Assembly (NCBI GenBank): GCA_015501055.1
Contig: JADNYV010000033.1
Span: 186,001 to 250,000 of the forward strand
Length of the DNA: 64,000 bases
DNA from: Mucidula mucida
Lineage: Eukaryota > Basidiomycota > Agaricomycetes > Agaricales > Physalacriaceae
Direction: 5' to 3'
Numbering within the stretch: the stretch's first letter is position 1; each line of letters opens with the position of its first letter. The notes under the pieces are model-generated. The model ran no database searches and was not told the origin of the DNA. It was given only the letters and a program-made list of their open reading frames with translations. Positions 1 to 11,996 of this stretch are shown here, one piece after another. The translations under genes were made by a program, and so were the position numbers.

Positions 1-717
1 AAAGGATGGTGGCGGATCAGGAGCTAGATCGGGCCGAGCAAACGTAGGCCGAGTCCTTGGCGGTGGCGGAGGTGGAGGTGGCGCTGGAGGAGGAGCACCG
101 CGAACAAAAATGCCACGAGCACGTTCATTGCGAGATGGAACGGAATAGCGACGATAAAAGGCCTGCATGGCATCTAAATGAAGGCAAGCCTGGAGGCAGG
201 GAAATGGCTCACTTCATGTTCCCGTCCAAGGCAACCATTGACTTCCCGCTTGCCGACGAGCGCTTTCACCACATCATCCTTCTCGACCGCTGTAGTCAGT
301 GAGATATTGTACGCGGTGGCATACTTGCGCAACTTTGACAGAGGGATGTTCTTCAAGTGTGGCGGCGACGCTGCGGTTACTGCCTAACGTGTTCAATGGA
401 GCGAATGTGGCGAGCGTTGGACGCACTGTTCAGCATTTCGACGCAGTATGCGCACACGTTGGCCTGATCGTATCCTGGATTCGTTGAACGGGGAACAAGC
501 GCACTATAGTCCGTACAGCTGTGGCAGTAGAGGTATCCTAAGCCACTTTAATATTCGCGCCTCATTTCAGAGTCAAAGGGAACGTACCACAGTGTGCGCA
601 TGCTCGACTCCTAGTGAAGATGACATTGAACTCTTTGTTGCACTTGCGGCATGCCTCGTCCTCAGACTGCTTGGGCGCTATGCCACTCAATAACGGGAGT
701 CCGGTTCTTTGGTCCAT
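1..717 (-). CDS. FYVE-like zinc-finger protein with SAP-like segment (partial, 3' end outside window)
   Basis: The gene runs off the left edge. Its first exon starts at the ATG at 717 and opens with CRKC, a CAHC pair, then CHSC and CAYC in exon 2: eight cysteines spaced like a FYVE-type zinc finger, which usually binds PI3P on endosomes. Next comes a SAP-like helical segment (IPLSKLRKYATAYNISL), then a linker with SVPSRNERARG and a long proline run. In frame-consistent splicing the introns are about 50 nt; the last visible one (gtgagc to atgcag) joins REHE to AFYRRY. Basidiomycete proteins with this order often end in a C-terminal RING finger, which would make this an E3 ubiquitin ligase, but that part is not in the window and the RING is inference. 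Confidence 0.7.
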
Positions 718-1457
718 TCAAGTTGAAAGTCAATGTCAAGACCCGATTGATGCAGATTCTGATTGTGATGATGACCTTGGCAGTGCAAATGATTGCAATG
801 TGAGAAAACAATTGAACAAGTTCAAGAAGGCAACGGTTCGGTCAGCTCTGGGCGCCCTTATGGCCTCTGTAATCGTCGAAGGTCGCAGAACATGGCCGAA
901 GAGATGACTGAGCAGCGGGCATCCTGCCACGGACCGGGAACTTGCCGGGGCCGGGATCTGCCGGAATTCCTGGCTTGACATTGAATATTCAAATTGATGC
1001 CTCGACCAGTAGCGCAGGAATTGAAGCTTGAAGGATGAGGAATGGTGTAGTACAAGACAGTTGACGTGGTATTCATAATATCAAGGTTCTAATCGATCAG
1101 TGGGCCTCCATCCACGAGAGGTGAGTCAACAATCAACTTGATGATCGGAGAGATGGCCAACGCTCGCCGAAGATCGATACAAAGTTGAAGGACACGACAC
1201 CCGAAACACCTGCTGGATCCCAAGTTCTGCCCGCCTCGAAGCAACCAAGATATTAGCTCTATACAGACGTCTCACTGGAAATCAGAATTGAATAGGATTC
1301 GGGATATGAATACTCCCTTGGTTCGAATTGACACGCAACCAACTTCAGCAGTCATTATCAAGATGGCGTTATCAACAATTAATGAGAGTACGCAGTGCGT
1401 ATTTGTGTACGAATGAAAGCACGAGTCCACAAATTTGACCACACCGACACCCATAGT
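718..1457. other. Intergenic, nothing recognised
   Basis: The space between the start of the FYVE-type gene and the stop of the small secreted protein. Short open frames occur on both strands, but none has a family signature or consistent splicing. It should hold the promoter of the FYVE-type gene and the 3' end of the secreted-protein gene. Confidence 0.5.
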
Positions 1458-1997
1458 TCACGACTGGTAAGCAATCGGAGCCGATGTACCTCCATACATC
1501 TCCAATCCTTCGTTTGGGTACGTGACAAATGCCCAAACAAGGTAAGAGTCTGCGGGCCCAAGAGAAGCGAGGTCTGGAGTCTAACACAAGAACGTCAGTC
1601 TCGAAGACACATCAATTCGCGTAAAAATGGCCTCACCGTCTCAGTGCTCGTCAAGATCGTCTGGCCCTCTGCTCCCCCATAGTCATGACGCGACAGCACC
1701 ACGTACGGGGTTGGGTTTCCGTTCGAACGCGTGCCTTGGATGAAGAAATCGACATAGTCTGGCTTGAAGCGGGCGAGAGTGGAGTTGTAGGTGATTTCGA
1801 AGGACTATAAGTAAGATGATTAGGACAGCGGGGAGATGAGAATTCTTCGCTGTACTTACATCTCCAGTGGACACCGTAGAGGGCGACACATTGACGCTTC
1901 CAAAACGGGCGGCTTCTTGGCGAGCGGCCATAGGACTGGAGGCGGACACGCCGAGGAACAAGGCGGCGGCGGTAGCAACGATGGAGAATGCGCGCAT
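1458..1997 (-). CDS. Small secreted protein, three exons
   Basis: Exons 1997-1860, 1804-1637 and 1580-1458 join in frame with GT-AG introns of 55 and 56 nt. The product is about 142 residues. It begins with a signal peptide (MRAFSIVATAAALFLGVSA), followed by a beta-rich domain with SVNVSPSTVSTGD, FEITYNSTLARFKPDYVDFF and an ending of VWAFVTYPNEGLEMYGG. It has no cysteine-rich pattern and no catalytic motif. It resembles a family of small secreted Agaricomycete proteins without an assigned role. Exact homologues and any host or substrate link are unknown. The start is secure because only this ATG precedes the signal peptide. Confidence 0.75.
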
Positions 1998-2551
1998 CTT
2001 GTAAGTGTATGAGGATGAAAGTGGGGATGAAGTCTTTCCTCGCTTCGTTGCGCGTCTTTATACGAAGAAGCATACGGCCATTATCACCCGACACGGGCCC
2101 AACAGAGAAATGTACTACCGTAAAACGCGTCGGACTATACAGCACCTTGCAAAGCAATACAATGACCGGAGCCTCTAAGCGAGCCTGGAGTCGACATCTA
2201 GCCAGTGTCAAGCGGAAGGGCGGGAATTTGTCTAAATGCTGTTTGTGTGAGTGGTAAGATGCGGTAGATTGAGGCCTCGCTTGGTTTCAAGAGAGATTGA
2301 GCACACGGCGCGCCATCAACTTGGCAACAAATTACGGGCATCCAGGACCAAGGCTATTGAGTTTTAGTCATAGCTCGCGTTGAGTAGAACGATGATGCGT
2401 TTCATACTTGAGTCAACACCATCGACAACGTCGGCGACTCGGTATCACTGATAGTGTTAGCCTGGCAGGCCAATCTGTAGCAGTAGGAGATCATCGTTCT
2501 TGTTCAAAGGAATGATACCCACGTGATGTTCGTGTTTCTTTGCCTTGTACG
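1998..2551. other. Intergenic, upstream of the secreted-protein gene
   Basis: Presumed promoter of the minus-strand secreted-protein gene. No repeat, RNA gene or convincing coding exon was seen. Confidence 0.4.
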
Positions 2552-3072
2552 ATGAACATCCGGGCACCAATCGTCCCCATCCCTCTCCCCGATGTCAACA
2601 ATGTGCGTCCTCAATTAGTTCATGGCATCATCTATCTGAATCTGACGCCACTTAGGATCCAGTAGCAGCTCTTCAGGCCATGAATGCCAATATATTACAG
2701 CTCCTTGCCAGCGTAAATGGCATGCACTGCAAGACGAGTCAGTGTCTTCCTCCTTTCACGCTTCAAGTGTATGATTAGACTCTTCAAGCTTTCGCCTTCT
2801 TCCCATTCGCACTGCTAATGGGCGTGTATCGAGCCACGGACTGATCCGTTATCCCCAGCCGTTCGTCGCTGGCGGTGCACTGCCTACTACACCTGCAGAG
2901 GCGCGGGACCTGGATGATCTCTTCATATATCCCAGGAATTCAATACATTGTCTTACTGACTGCATCAAGATGCTGCTTCCAAAGCAGCACTTGTTGCTCT
3001 GACGGGCGCTGCAACCACTGGCAGCCAACGCAACAGGTGACCTGTGCAAGGCCCATTTATTGGACTATTTGA
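2552..3072 (+). pseudogene. Possible decayed gene of unknown family
   Basis: Pieces of coding-like sequence lie in a row on the plus strand. They are a start MNIRAPIVPIPLPDVNN followed by a good donor (gtgcgt), an exon reading DPVAALQAMNANILQLLASV, and a later piece TTPAEARDLDDLFIYPRNS ... LTDCIKMLLPKQHLLL that hits TGA near 3000 and continues in the same frame as RALQPLAANATGDL. The in-frame stop inside otherwise smooth coding sequence suggests a degraded gene. Alternatives are an unseen intron or chance. No family is recognised. Confidence 0.3.
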
Positions 3073-3396
3073 GCGTTTCCCCTTAGAATCCACGTCGCAT
3101 AGCAGTAGCCTAGAGAGTCCTTTTTGCGTGACCGAGCAACACCGAGAGGCATTGTAAATTTGGATCCTCCGGCTCCTGCCTCACAACGATTTAATTTTCC
3201 TTCAGTATTATTTGGTGGTGACTTGAATTGAGGTAAACGTGGCATGCCCAGGCCAGTTGTCAGATTTTCAAGATAGGATCAACAGCGCGTAGTTGTTCGC
3301 GACGCGGCGTGAGAGCGATCGAGTAACGTGGCAATATGTGGCGGTGCAGTCAGTGGTTTTCCTTCATTCATTCGTTCCTCGGTCTTGCTCTGCAAG

Positions 3397-6058
3397 ATGC
3401 GGCTTCCATGGCATCTACTAGCGCTGACAGCGTACTACTCCTCAACACTCGCTATCACACCTTCAATACCTTCTTACGACACGCACAACTACTATGTCAT
3501 CCACCATGATCCCCGTCTTGCATCGCTGGTCGATGTTGCGCGAGCCCTCGGTGTCGAGGTCGTCGAGCGGGTTGGCGAACTCGATAATCACTGGGTCGTA
3601 AGAGCGGAGATTCCATTGGGCGCAAGAGAGGAAAGCGCTCGCGATCTAGTGATGGATACCTACCGACGGCTGCGTCGCCAGACACAGCTTTCCTCGCGCG
3701 CGGAGGACATTGGTGCGTCGCTGAAACACGTGTCCCGCCAAGTGCCTAGGCAGCGGACAAAGCGAGCGCCGCCTTCGGAACGTCCGTCTCCTGAATCGTC
3801 CGCGAGAGGTGTCGCAGAGCGCTTAGGCATCGCGGACCCGTTGTTCGACCAGCAATGGCATCTTGTAAACGACGAATACCCCGAACACATGATGAATGTG
3901 GTGCCCGTATGGGATATGGGAATCACCGGAAAGGGCGTTATAACGTCTTTGGTGGATGATGGATTAGACTATGACAATGACGACTTGAAGGACAACTTTG
4001 TGCGTTTCCCATTTCCCACATGCAAGTTTGAGACTTTGAGATGAATTCAGGATGCTGTCAACTCTTACGACTTCAATGACCACCAAAATCTGCCCACTCC
4101 AAAGCTGGGCGACGACCATCACGGCACGCGCTGCGCAGGTCAGGTTGCTGCAGGAAAGAACAATGCATGTGGCATGGGAATCGCATACGAAGCAAAGGTC
4201 GCCGGCGTCCGTATTCTTTCCGGCCCCATCTCGGATGTCGACGAAGCATCGGCGCTCAACTACGGATACCAGAACGTGTCGATCTACAGCTGCAGTTGGG
4301 GCCCCCCAGATAATGGTCAATCCATGGAGGGTCCATCCTATCTCATTCAGCAAGCAGTCCTCAAAGGCATCAACCACGGTCGCGGCGGAAAAGGCTCCAT
4401 CTTTGTGTTCGCCAGCGGCAATGGTGCGGGAAATGGCGACCAGTGCAACTTTGATGGCTACACGAACAGCATATACTCTGTTACCGTTTCTGCAGTCGAC
4501 TACAAAGGCCTTCATCCTTACTACTCGGAACCATGCGCGGCTAACATGATAGTCGCGTACAGCTCCGGATCTGGTAAACACATTGTAAGTCATTACTTTC
4601 CATGATCGCGTCCTCCTTCAATGTTCGTAGGTGACTACGGACAAAGGTCAAGGAAAGTGCGCGACGACGCATGGCGGCACTTCTGCCGCGGCTCCGAACG
4701 CTGCTGGGGTCTTCACTCTTGCTATGGAAGCACGGCCTGATCTCACATGGCGCGACATACAGTACCTCTGTATCGAGACTGCTCGTATTGTCAATCCCGA
4801 CGACGACTGGGAAACTACCGCCACAGGTCGTAAATATAGTTATCAGTATGGCTATGGCGCGTTAGATGCATATGAATACGTCAAGGCTGCTCAGGATTGG
4901 ACTTTGGTTGGTCCGCAGTCATGGTTCAAGACGCATACAGTCCAGCTCGGCGACGGAACTATGGACGAGGAGGGCAAGTACTCTGGTGGCGAAGCTATTG
5001 TTGAGGGCGGTGTCTCAAGCACGATCGCAGTCACTCAGGACATGTTGAACGAGCATAACTTTGACAAGCTGGAGCATATCAACATCAAAGTCTGGATCGA
5101 TCATGCACGCAGAGGCGATGTGGAGGTTGAAGTTGTGAGCCCTAATGGCATCAAGAGTATGCTGGCGGGCAAGCGTAAAAGTGATTCGGACAAGGATGGC
5201 TTTCCTGGTTGGACATTCATGTCCGTCAAGCACTGGTAAGATTGTGCCTTTGACTTTGTTCAAGACGCTGATAGTAGCTTCAGGGGCGAGAATCCTGTCG
5301 GTGATTGGAAGATTCGAGTCTGGGACCAAGGAAATCCAGAACATACAGGCAAATTCCTCGGGTGGAACATGATTTTCTGGGGCGTGGCTAGTGATGCGTC
5401 TAAAGCAGCTCTCTTTGAACTCCCTCCCGAAGATACCATCTTCCCGCCTCACGAGGATCCCGAACCCGTGATCCCTACCCCTTCCACGACAAAATCCTAT
5501 GCCAAGCCTACCGTGCCACCGGAAACTACTATCGATGGCACCGCTACTCCGACTGCGCCTCCCACATCTACATCCACCAGTCCTGCCAATGCTACGAGCA
5601 CGCCAACGATGGATGAGGGCTGGTTCAGCGGCATGGGTAATCTCGTTTCGAATCCCAAGTGGTTCTTTGGTGCGATCGGCGCTGTCGCGGTGTTTGGCCT
5701 TGGGGCAGGTATATTCTTCTGGAGACGGCGCCGCGCGGCGCGTACACGCAGCTCGGACTACTCGTCGCTCCCTGGCGGCGACGATGTGCAGATGAGCGCT
5801 GTGGATGGTGGTGGCGGGTCGAAGGAGCTGTACGACGCGTTTGGGGAGCTGTCGGACGACGAGGACGCGGATGAGGAGACGCACTTGCGGGGCGGGCATT
5901 CGGTGTCTGAGGGGATTGGGTTCCATTCTGGATTCCTGGACGATGATGAGCCGGGGTCGGCTGGCGGGTCTGGGCAACGGTATCGCGACGAGCCGGCGCC
6001 GGAGAGTCCGGGTCAGAGTAGTGGGGATGGGAGCTGGCAACATCCAGAGCGCGATTAG
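3397..6058 (+). CDS. KEX2: Kexin, Kex2-type proprotein convertase
   Basis: Exons 3397-3999, 4051-4584, 4631-5235 and 5284-6058 give 838 residues. A signal peptide (MRLPWHLLALTAYYSSTLA) and a propeptide ending in a dibasic site (RQRTKR, near residue 140) precede an S8 subtilisin domain. The triad is Asp187 (VDDGLDYDND), His225 (DDHHGTRCAG) and Ser397 (HGGTSAAAP); Asn325 (ASGNGAGNGD) forms the oxyanion hole. A P domain follows (WGENPVGDWKIRVWD). Then come a Ser/Thr/Pro stalk, one transmembrane helix (FFGAIGAVAVFGLGAGIFFW), a basic stop-transfer RRRR and an acidic cytosolic tail. It cleaves after KR/RR in secretory precursors in the late Golgi. I chose the ATG at 3397 because it starts the signal peptide. 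All domains and key residues are intact. Confidence 0.95.
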
Positions 6059-6372
6059 TGTGAGTGTTGTTGGACTTTGGATACATACATACATAATACC
6101 TTCTTTTCTTATTTATGTTACACCGTTTCTTTTTTTTTCGTCGCATATTGTACACTCATTCGAAATCTGGAGCATTTGCCGTGACTCGAGCTACGGGATT
6201 TGGTGGCGCCTTCCGTGACTCGGTACTTACTTGGCCCTGGCATGGTCCTAATCTCCAGATTCTATTTTTAGCCTCAGTTATCTGTCGTCGACCATGTGGG
6301 GCGCAAAGCTTCATATAAAACTGTGGAAGGAACATATCATATGGGCCCGCGCGTCTCTTCTCTCGAGTCAGG
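6059..6372. promoter_or_regulatory. Kexin 3' end and UNC93-like gene promoter
   Basis: A 314-bp gap between two genes in the same direction. T-rich stretches near 6100-6140 probably serve the kexin 3' end. No other element is clear. Confidence 0.4.
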
Positions 6373-8373
6373 ATGGCTGATACGGTGCAAGTTCCCGAGT
6401 TGCAGCAGGAGAATTATCATGGCAAGGTGCACTGGTTCCGAAGCACAATCTTCCAGATCATCGTTGTCGGTGGTGTGTTCTTTTGTGTATGTTTTTTTGA
6501 CTGGTCGAGGAGAAGGTGCTAACTATTTTCATTTGGTGTAGGCGCCGGTGTGTTTTGATTATTTTTTCTTTCGGTGAGAGGTGGGCTAACAAGTTGGGTG
6601 GGGAACGGTAGGGCATGTACAATGCGCTCTCTTCACTAGGCGCTGGCGGGCTCGCGACGCCGTGGTACGCGAATGCCACGGCGGCTGCGGGATATGGTGC
6701 GTCCTTCCTATTCTTGAAATCCATAAAATACTGAACGTGCGCCACAGTGTTCATGGCGTTCTTCTGCATCGTCGGCGGGATCATCGTCAGCAAGATCGGC
6801 GTCAAGACTGCGCTGACCATCTCGTCTACTGGGGATATTATGTTAGCTTTTCCCCCTCCCCCTCCCCCCCTCCCCGTCAAGAGTTTGAATACGAGTATGT
6901 AGTTACGCAGGGAGCCTCTACCTCAACTCGAAAAACGGGACGCAGTGGTTCTTGATGCTCGGGTCTATCATATCCGGATGCACCGATGGACTCATGTATG
7001 CCGTCGAAGGGCCCATCATCACCTGTACGTCGTCCGTTATACTCAAGTAATTCATAATCTCTAAGCACTCTCCCCTCCCTCCCCCTTCCCCCCTTGCCCC
7101 CTCCCCCCACCCAGCATACCCCGAACCCGACCGCCGCGGCCGCATGCTCGGACTCTGGGTCTTCATGCGCAACGCCGCGCCCGTCATCGGCGGCGCGATC
7201 ATCTTCGGGCTCAACTCGTCCACAGACGCGACGGGCGCGGTGTCGCTCAAAACGTACCTCGTCATCATCGGCATCATGTGCGCGGGGCCCTTCGTGTCGC
7301 TGCTGCTCTCCCGGCCGGAGCAGGTGCAGCGCAAAGACGGCGTGCGCATCATCCTCCGCGAGACCGGCTGGAAGCGCACGTTCGTCGAGTGGTATCGCGT
7401 CGTGGCGAATAAGAATGTATGTGTGTGGCGTCGGGTGTTTACCTTTTGGCATCCGGTCTGATGGATTATTAGATGCTCTTACTCTGTCCTCTATTCTTCA
7501 CGTCGTGGTTTTACGGGTCTTACATCGGTGCGCCACACCCCCTCCTTTTCCATTGACAAATCTAATCTATCTATTCTATTAGGAACCCTCCAAACCCAGT
7601 TCATGAACGTCCGCACGCGTGCCCTCTGCGCTTTCGTCATCCCGTGGGGCGATATCGCAGGCGGCTTCATGATAGGCTACTTCCTAGATAACAAGCGCAT
7701 GTCCATCAAGCAGCGGGCCCGATGGAGCTGGGTCGGCCTGATGGTGATAAACTTGGCGCTGTGGTAATCCCGTCTCAATACATCACATCACCTCCAGCGT
7801 AACTCAACATCTCCCGTGCCACAGGATCTGGACAGCCATCGTCACGAAGCAACTGGAAGACTCGAAGCCTGAGATTGACTGGACGTCAGGGAGCTTCTTT
7901 GGCAAGACGTTTGTGTTGTTCTTGCTGTTTGATCTCGCGACGATGGCTACGCAGACGAGCTTGTATTGGATTCTGTCGCATAGTGAGTCCTTACTGATCG
8001 ATTAATAGCAGCCACCATCTTACGTTCTGACTAGTGTCCGACGATTTCATTTCCCTCTCATACATGACTGGCACTTTACGGGGAGTAGAGTGTGCAGGCC
8101 AGGCCGTCGCATACGGCATCAAGTCCAGCGATACCACGGACTGGCTGTCCATTGGATTGAACGTCGGTCTCAGTACGTGTCCCTTCAGTTATCTAACAAA
8201 TTTGGACCTAACTCTCCCCAGTCGTCTTATCGTTACCTTTCGCATGGGCCGTCGTCCGCAAAATTGGTGTAGAAGACTTTGACATTGTCCGTCTTTCTGA
8301 ATTAGATGAGGCCCCCGGCACCCCTGTCGACGACAAAAGTATTTCCGACGAAAAGCTTGCCAAAGCTGTATAA
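6373..8373 (+). CDS. UNC93-like (MFS superfamily, DUF895-type) membrane protein
   Basis: Eleven exons give 468 residues: 6373-6486, 6542-6547, 6612-6696, 6748-6841, 6903-7024, 7115-7416, 7473-7527, 7583-7763, 7825-7982, 8035-8172 and 8222-8373. All junctions are GT-AG and keep frame. Exon 2 is only 6 nt (Ala-Pro) and completes the family segment APGMYNALSSLGAGG. About eleven to twelve hydrophobic helices are visible, for example TIFQIIVVGGVFF, YLVIIGIMCAGPFVSLLL and TFVLFLLFDLATM. A conserved loop PEPDRRGRMLGLW follows the fourth or fifth helix. Fungal UNC93-like proteins are polytopic membrane proteins with poorly known substrates. The short cytosolic tail is acidic. No truncation is seen. 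Confidence 0.85.
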
Positions 8374-8447
8374 CCTAGTATTTACGATGATGAATGCTAT
8401 CGGGCATAACTGTACAAATAATGATAAGGAAAAGAGCATCGACCGAT

Positions 8448-11400
8448 CTATGTCTCCCCTGCCCGATAACCTTGTAAAAAAGGTATCAGTTCGCCGTCGA
8501 CATTTAGACGGGTCTTGATGAAGAAAGTCATCGTTGGTCCAGGTTCAAACGTCTCTTCAGAAGGCCCTATGATTGGCTTGACCCGTTTGTAGAACGACTC
8601 GTACGTCGCGTCGTCCGTATGCAGATTGACGCGTTTCAAGCCTTCAAAAAGCGGACTCTGAAGACCCAGGATTAGCTAGTATCGGGCAGAAGAGAGATCA
8701 AAGGCTCGCCTCGTTGTCAGCGTAAATGCGCAAACCGTCTTCTTCCTCGTGCCCCAGCTGCAGCATCCAGCGATACGACAACTGAAGAAACTCGTGATCG
8801 AAGTCGTTGCATGCAACACAAGCTTTCTGTGTCTTCGGTATGCTAAGACACGAGAACTCAGTCCAAGTGTTCGCCAATAAATTTGACGACTTACTCTTTC
8901 TTGCACTGTTTACACCACGCGACAACACAATCCTTCAAAGACGCCGGCCGGAAATTCAGGACATGCGCGATAACTTTGCAGTTGCCTGGGCTTGGATCGT
9001 CTCGTAGGTCTTCGACAGTCGTCGTCTTGTAGCCTCGACATTGCCGGGAATCGAATTCATATAAAGGTATTGATGCAGTCGGTACCGCTTTCTCGGTCTT
9101 CGCCTTCACTGGCTCCCTAGACGAGCTGTTCGTTTAAGTTGACTGTAGGCACAAAAAGATACATACTTTGTGCTCTGCTTAGGTTTCTGGTGAATTTCTT
9201 GCTTGGGTTTCTCTTGAGGCTTTGCTTGTATTTCTCCTGCGGTTTCCGGTGAGCCTCTCCTTGCGTCTATCGAGTAGATTAGTATTTTCCCGAAAGGCAC
9301 GAGTAGACACTCACTCTAATAACTGACTGATGCTCGTCGAGTGCGTAGGCTATCCGGCAGAACCTTGGTAATCAGGCAGTTGCTACTGCGGTCGTTTAAA
9401 TAGCCCGCATTTTGTCCTGTTTGTTGATTCTGATTCTCACAGAGTCGATTACACAAAACTCCCCACGGAAGTGCCTTTGCATCGTCAAGATGGCGGAGTT
9501 TTGGAGTCGAATGGGCAAGACGCGCCCGAGCAAATGAGCCTTGCCGTAGGTGATCTCGGAACTGACTAGAAAATCGTCCTCGGCGCGTAGGAGCAGGTCA
9601 CTCTTGGTATAGTCGGAGACAAAGAGTGTTGGTCCTCGTCGTGGATGCCAAGGACCTGGTCAATTCTCAGACAGTTGCTGAACAGACTTCGAATCTCGCC
9701 TACCTCGGCAACACAGTTGAACATTCTCCCTTCTTGGGCGTCGCCGATGGCGCTGTACGTAAGCTTGCCTGCGACTGTGTCTGCATGCTTAACCGCGATG
9801 GTATCTGCACGTTTGACCGGAATGGCTGCTGCGTGCTTGACCGGAATTGTTGCTGCACGCTTGGCAGTACCACGAGCGACCTTTCCGCGGGCATCCTCGT
9901 CGTCCCGCCATACATCTCGTCGACTGATAAAAAGAAGTTAGAGCTGTCAATCACGGAAAGACAGCATGTTTAGCACACATGAAAAACTCCTTCAAGCGTA
10001 AATTGTTTTCTCTGTATTCTGGGTTCAGTTTGAAGATCTTGCGGTCATTCAGTTTCCCCTCTTCATAGTCACCGCAGATCCTTATACGTAGGTTTTCAAG
10101 CGAGTAGATCCCGCCGACCTCCATCGCACTTGCAGGTTGTTGGGCGTTATCCCAGCATTCGATTGTAAGGATATAAGGCGCCAGTGCTGGTGAAAACTTT
10201 CCACCTGTTATTGGGCGGACGCGGTCGTTCTTTGTGTAATCGGTTACGAAAATGGTCGTAGTACGATCGCCAGTGTAGACGTCTAGAAGCTGGCAGCTTG
10301 TTAGCGGAGTTGCATTGATTAGAGAAATTAGATACCTCTACAGTCACATCATAATATGAGTCGGCGTGTGCGTCACATATAAGCTGATGTTTTCGATAGA
10401 CTTTCCGTTGGAATGATGTCCTCACGGTTTCGTTCAGGTCGCAAATGACTCCCAAGCTCTTCTCCTTATCAGCTTCCGTTGACTCTTTCCACTGTAGAAG
10501 TTCCTTGCAGTATTCAATCTCCTGTACATTAGGCGTGTGACATGAATAAGAGCGTCCATTGTTGGTGCCTTGAGGATGGTTCAAACCACTACCGGGTTTG
10601 AAGACCGACCATGTAAGTCGATTGCTGTAGCCAACAGCAGCACCTTGGCCCTTTACCTACAGAACTATCAGCATTTCCTGTGGCGGTGAAAGGAGATGTT
10701 ATACCGCCGCTCTGAGGTTGCGCAGAATAACAACATCGCCCGGCGCAGGGTTTGGAAGACATGCAGCGTTCGGATGAAAACAGTTGACGCTGAAGCCCCC
10801 CGATTTACTAGGATCCGTCAGGGACAAGCCAGCGTGGTGTTCACCTAGAAGGACCTCGGTTCAAGAATGAACTACGAGTGAAGAAGATGTAACTGACCTC
10901 GACTCGTCATCTTGGCTGGAGCGCAAGATACCACAACGCCGACAACATTGAAAGTGGTTCTCGTCGACGCGTCATTCAGCAACGTGTAGCCAGACTACGA
11001 CACATTCAGACATGAGCTAACGGATCCAAAATCAGGGCGTACCGGACAAAGGGGATTGGCAACTGGAAGAGGATTAGGCGCGATCGGCGACGTAGAAAGG
11101 GAGAGTTTAGGTTGTTCAATAGTAGTGTTTTGCTTTAGGGAAGATGTAAGGGGCTTCGCGATAGATTGCGGTGTTGGTAAGGCACCAGCACCGATATTCA
11201 GTCGTGATTTAACGGGCGAGGACCGCGCTAAGGACCGAGCTTTAGCAGCTTGCTTCTCAAATTTGTGATTCTGGACGCGCAGCTGCCTTTTCGCCTTTTT
11301 ATTCGGAGGCTTCGAATCATTCTACAGTTCGCGCCGTCAAAATGTTCCTCGAAAAGGGTCTGGAGTATGACTTACGCTTGAAATGCTGGCTGTCTCGGAT

Positions 11401-11579
11401 TCCACAGACGACTGTTCGCTGATGTTGGAAGCTGCGGGCTGTTCAATACCCGCACAAGTTCCAGTGCAGTATACGTACCATGATCTCCTGTCTTCGCTCT
11501 TTTGGCGGGAGTTGACGAAATCGAGGTACCCTTGCGCTTCATGATCGTCAACAAAGGGAAAAACGGGTGACTGTGACAT
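8448..11579 (-). CDS. POT1: Protection of telomeres protein 1 (telomere ssDNA-binding, OB folds)
   Basis: A many-exon minus-strand gene. The first OB fold contains NVVGVV and GDVVILRNLRA followed by GYSNRLTWSVFKPGSG. The second contains TTIFVTDYTKNDRV and ends near NPEYRENNLRLKEFFM. A linker with an 8-residue repeat (9782-9860) and a Lys/Gln-rich stretch lead to a C-terminal region with KVIAHVLNFRPASLKDC, WCKQCKK and a second pair CVAC, like the zinc site of the POT1 C-terminal domain. The protein should bind the 3' G-rich telomere overhang and recruit shelterin partners. The last intron is GC-AG. The start at 11579 (MSQSPVFPF) stays in frame with the later exons. A start in the MKRKGTS frame would need an unusual junction, so the N-terminus is less certain. 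Confidence 0.75.
9782..9860. repeat. 24-bp degenerate tandem repeat inside POT1 linker
   Basis: Three units of 24 bp (9782-9805, 9806-9829, 9830-9853) plus a partial fourth, each built on tgc.cgcttgaccg.aatgg.. . On the coding (minus) strand they encode an 8-residue repeat of the type K-[RH]-A-[AD]-[TA]-I-[PA]-V. The linker between OB folds carries no other such pattern. Confidence 0.7.
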
Positions 11580-11996
11580 AGAGGTCCCGTGGTCGTGACG
11601 CTTTCGTGTCGACGACTGGCCGATGCAAGCCGTGCCTCACGCCACTCTCTTGCAAATTACGGTCCACCATTAGCCCTCCCCTGTTTCAACGTGGAACGAC
11701 CTGGAAGCAGAAAATTTTACGTGTTGCACACGCTCTAGCAAAGTCAATGGCCTTGCGCGCATTCAGCCCAACTTCAAGTTCCTACTTTCTTGACGTTCAA
11801 AACGCTTTTACACGATTGTAGTCAAGTATACCACGATTCATAGGGTTCGTACCTCATCTAAAATGTCAGACTGATCGGCAGATCAGGTCCTACATTCATC
11901 CTAGCCCCTCGAGAAAGTGCACCTAACAGATTGGCACATGCGCATATGCTACAAAAACTGCCTGTGGTATCCTGAGTATCATCACTATCGCCCACC
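11580..11996. promoter_or_regulatory. Divergent promoter region of POT1 and the membrane-protein gene
   Basis: A 417-bp gap between divergent starts. No coding exon or RNA gene was recognised, and it probably serves both promoters. Confidence 0.45.

Noticed and set aside
3964..4593. 209-residue minus-strand frame
   Set aside because: Shadow of the kexin catalytic exon.
5015..6094. 359-residue open frame antisense to kexin
   Set aside because: It is the shadow of the kexin P domain and Ser/Thr-rich tail; composition is Arg/Pro-rich without motifs.
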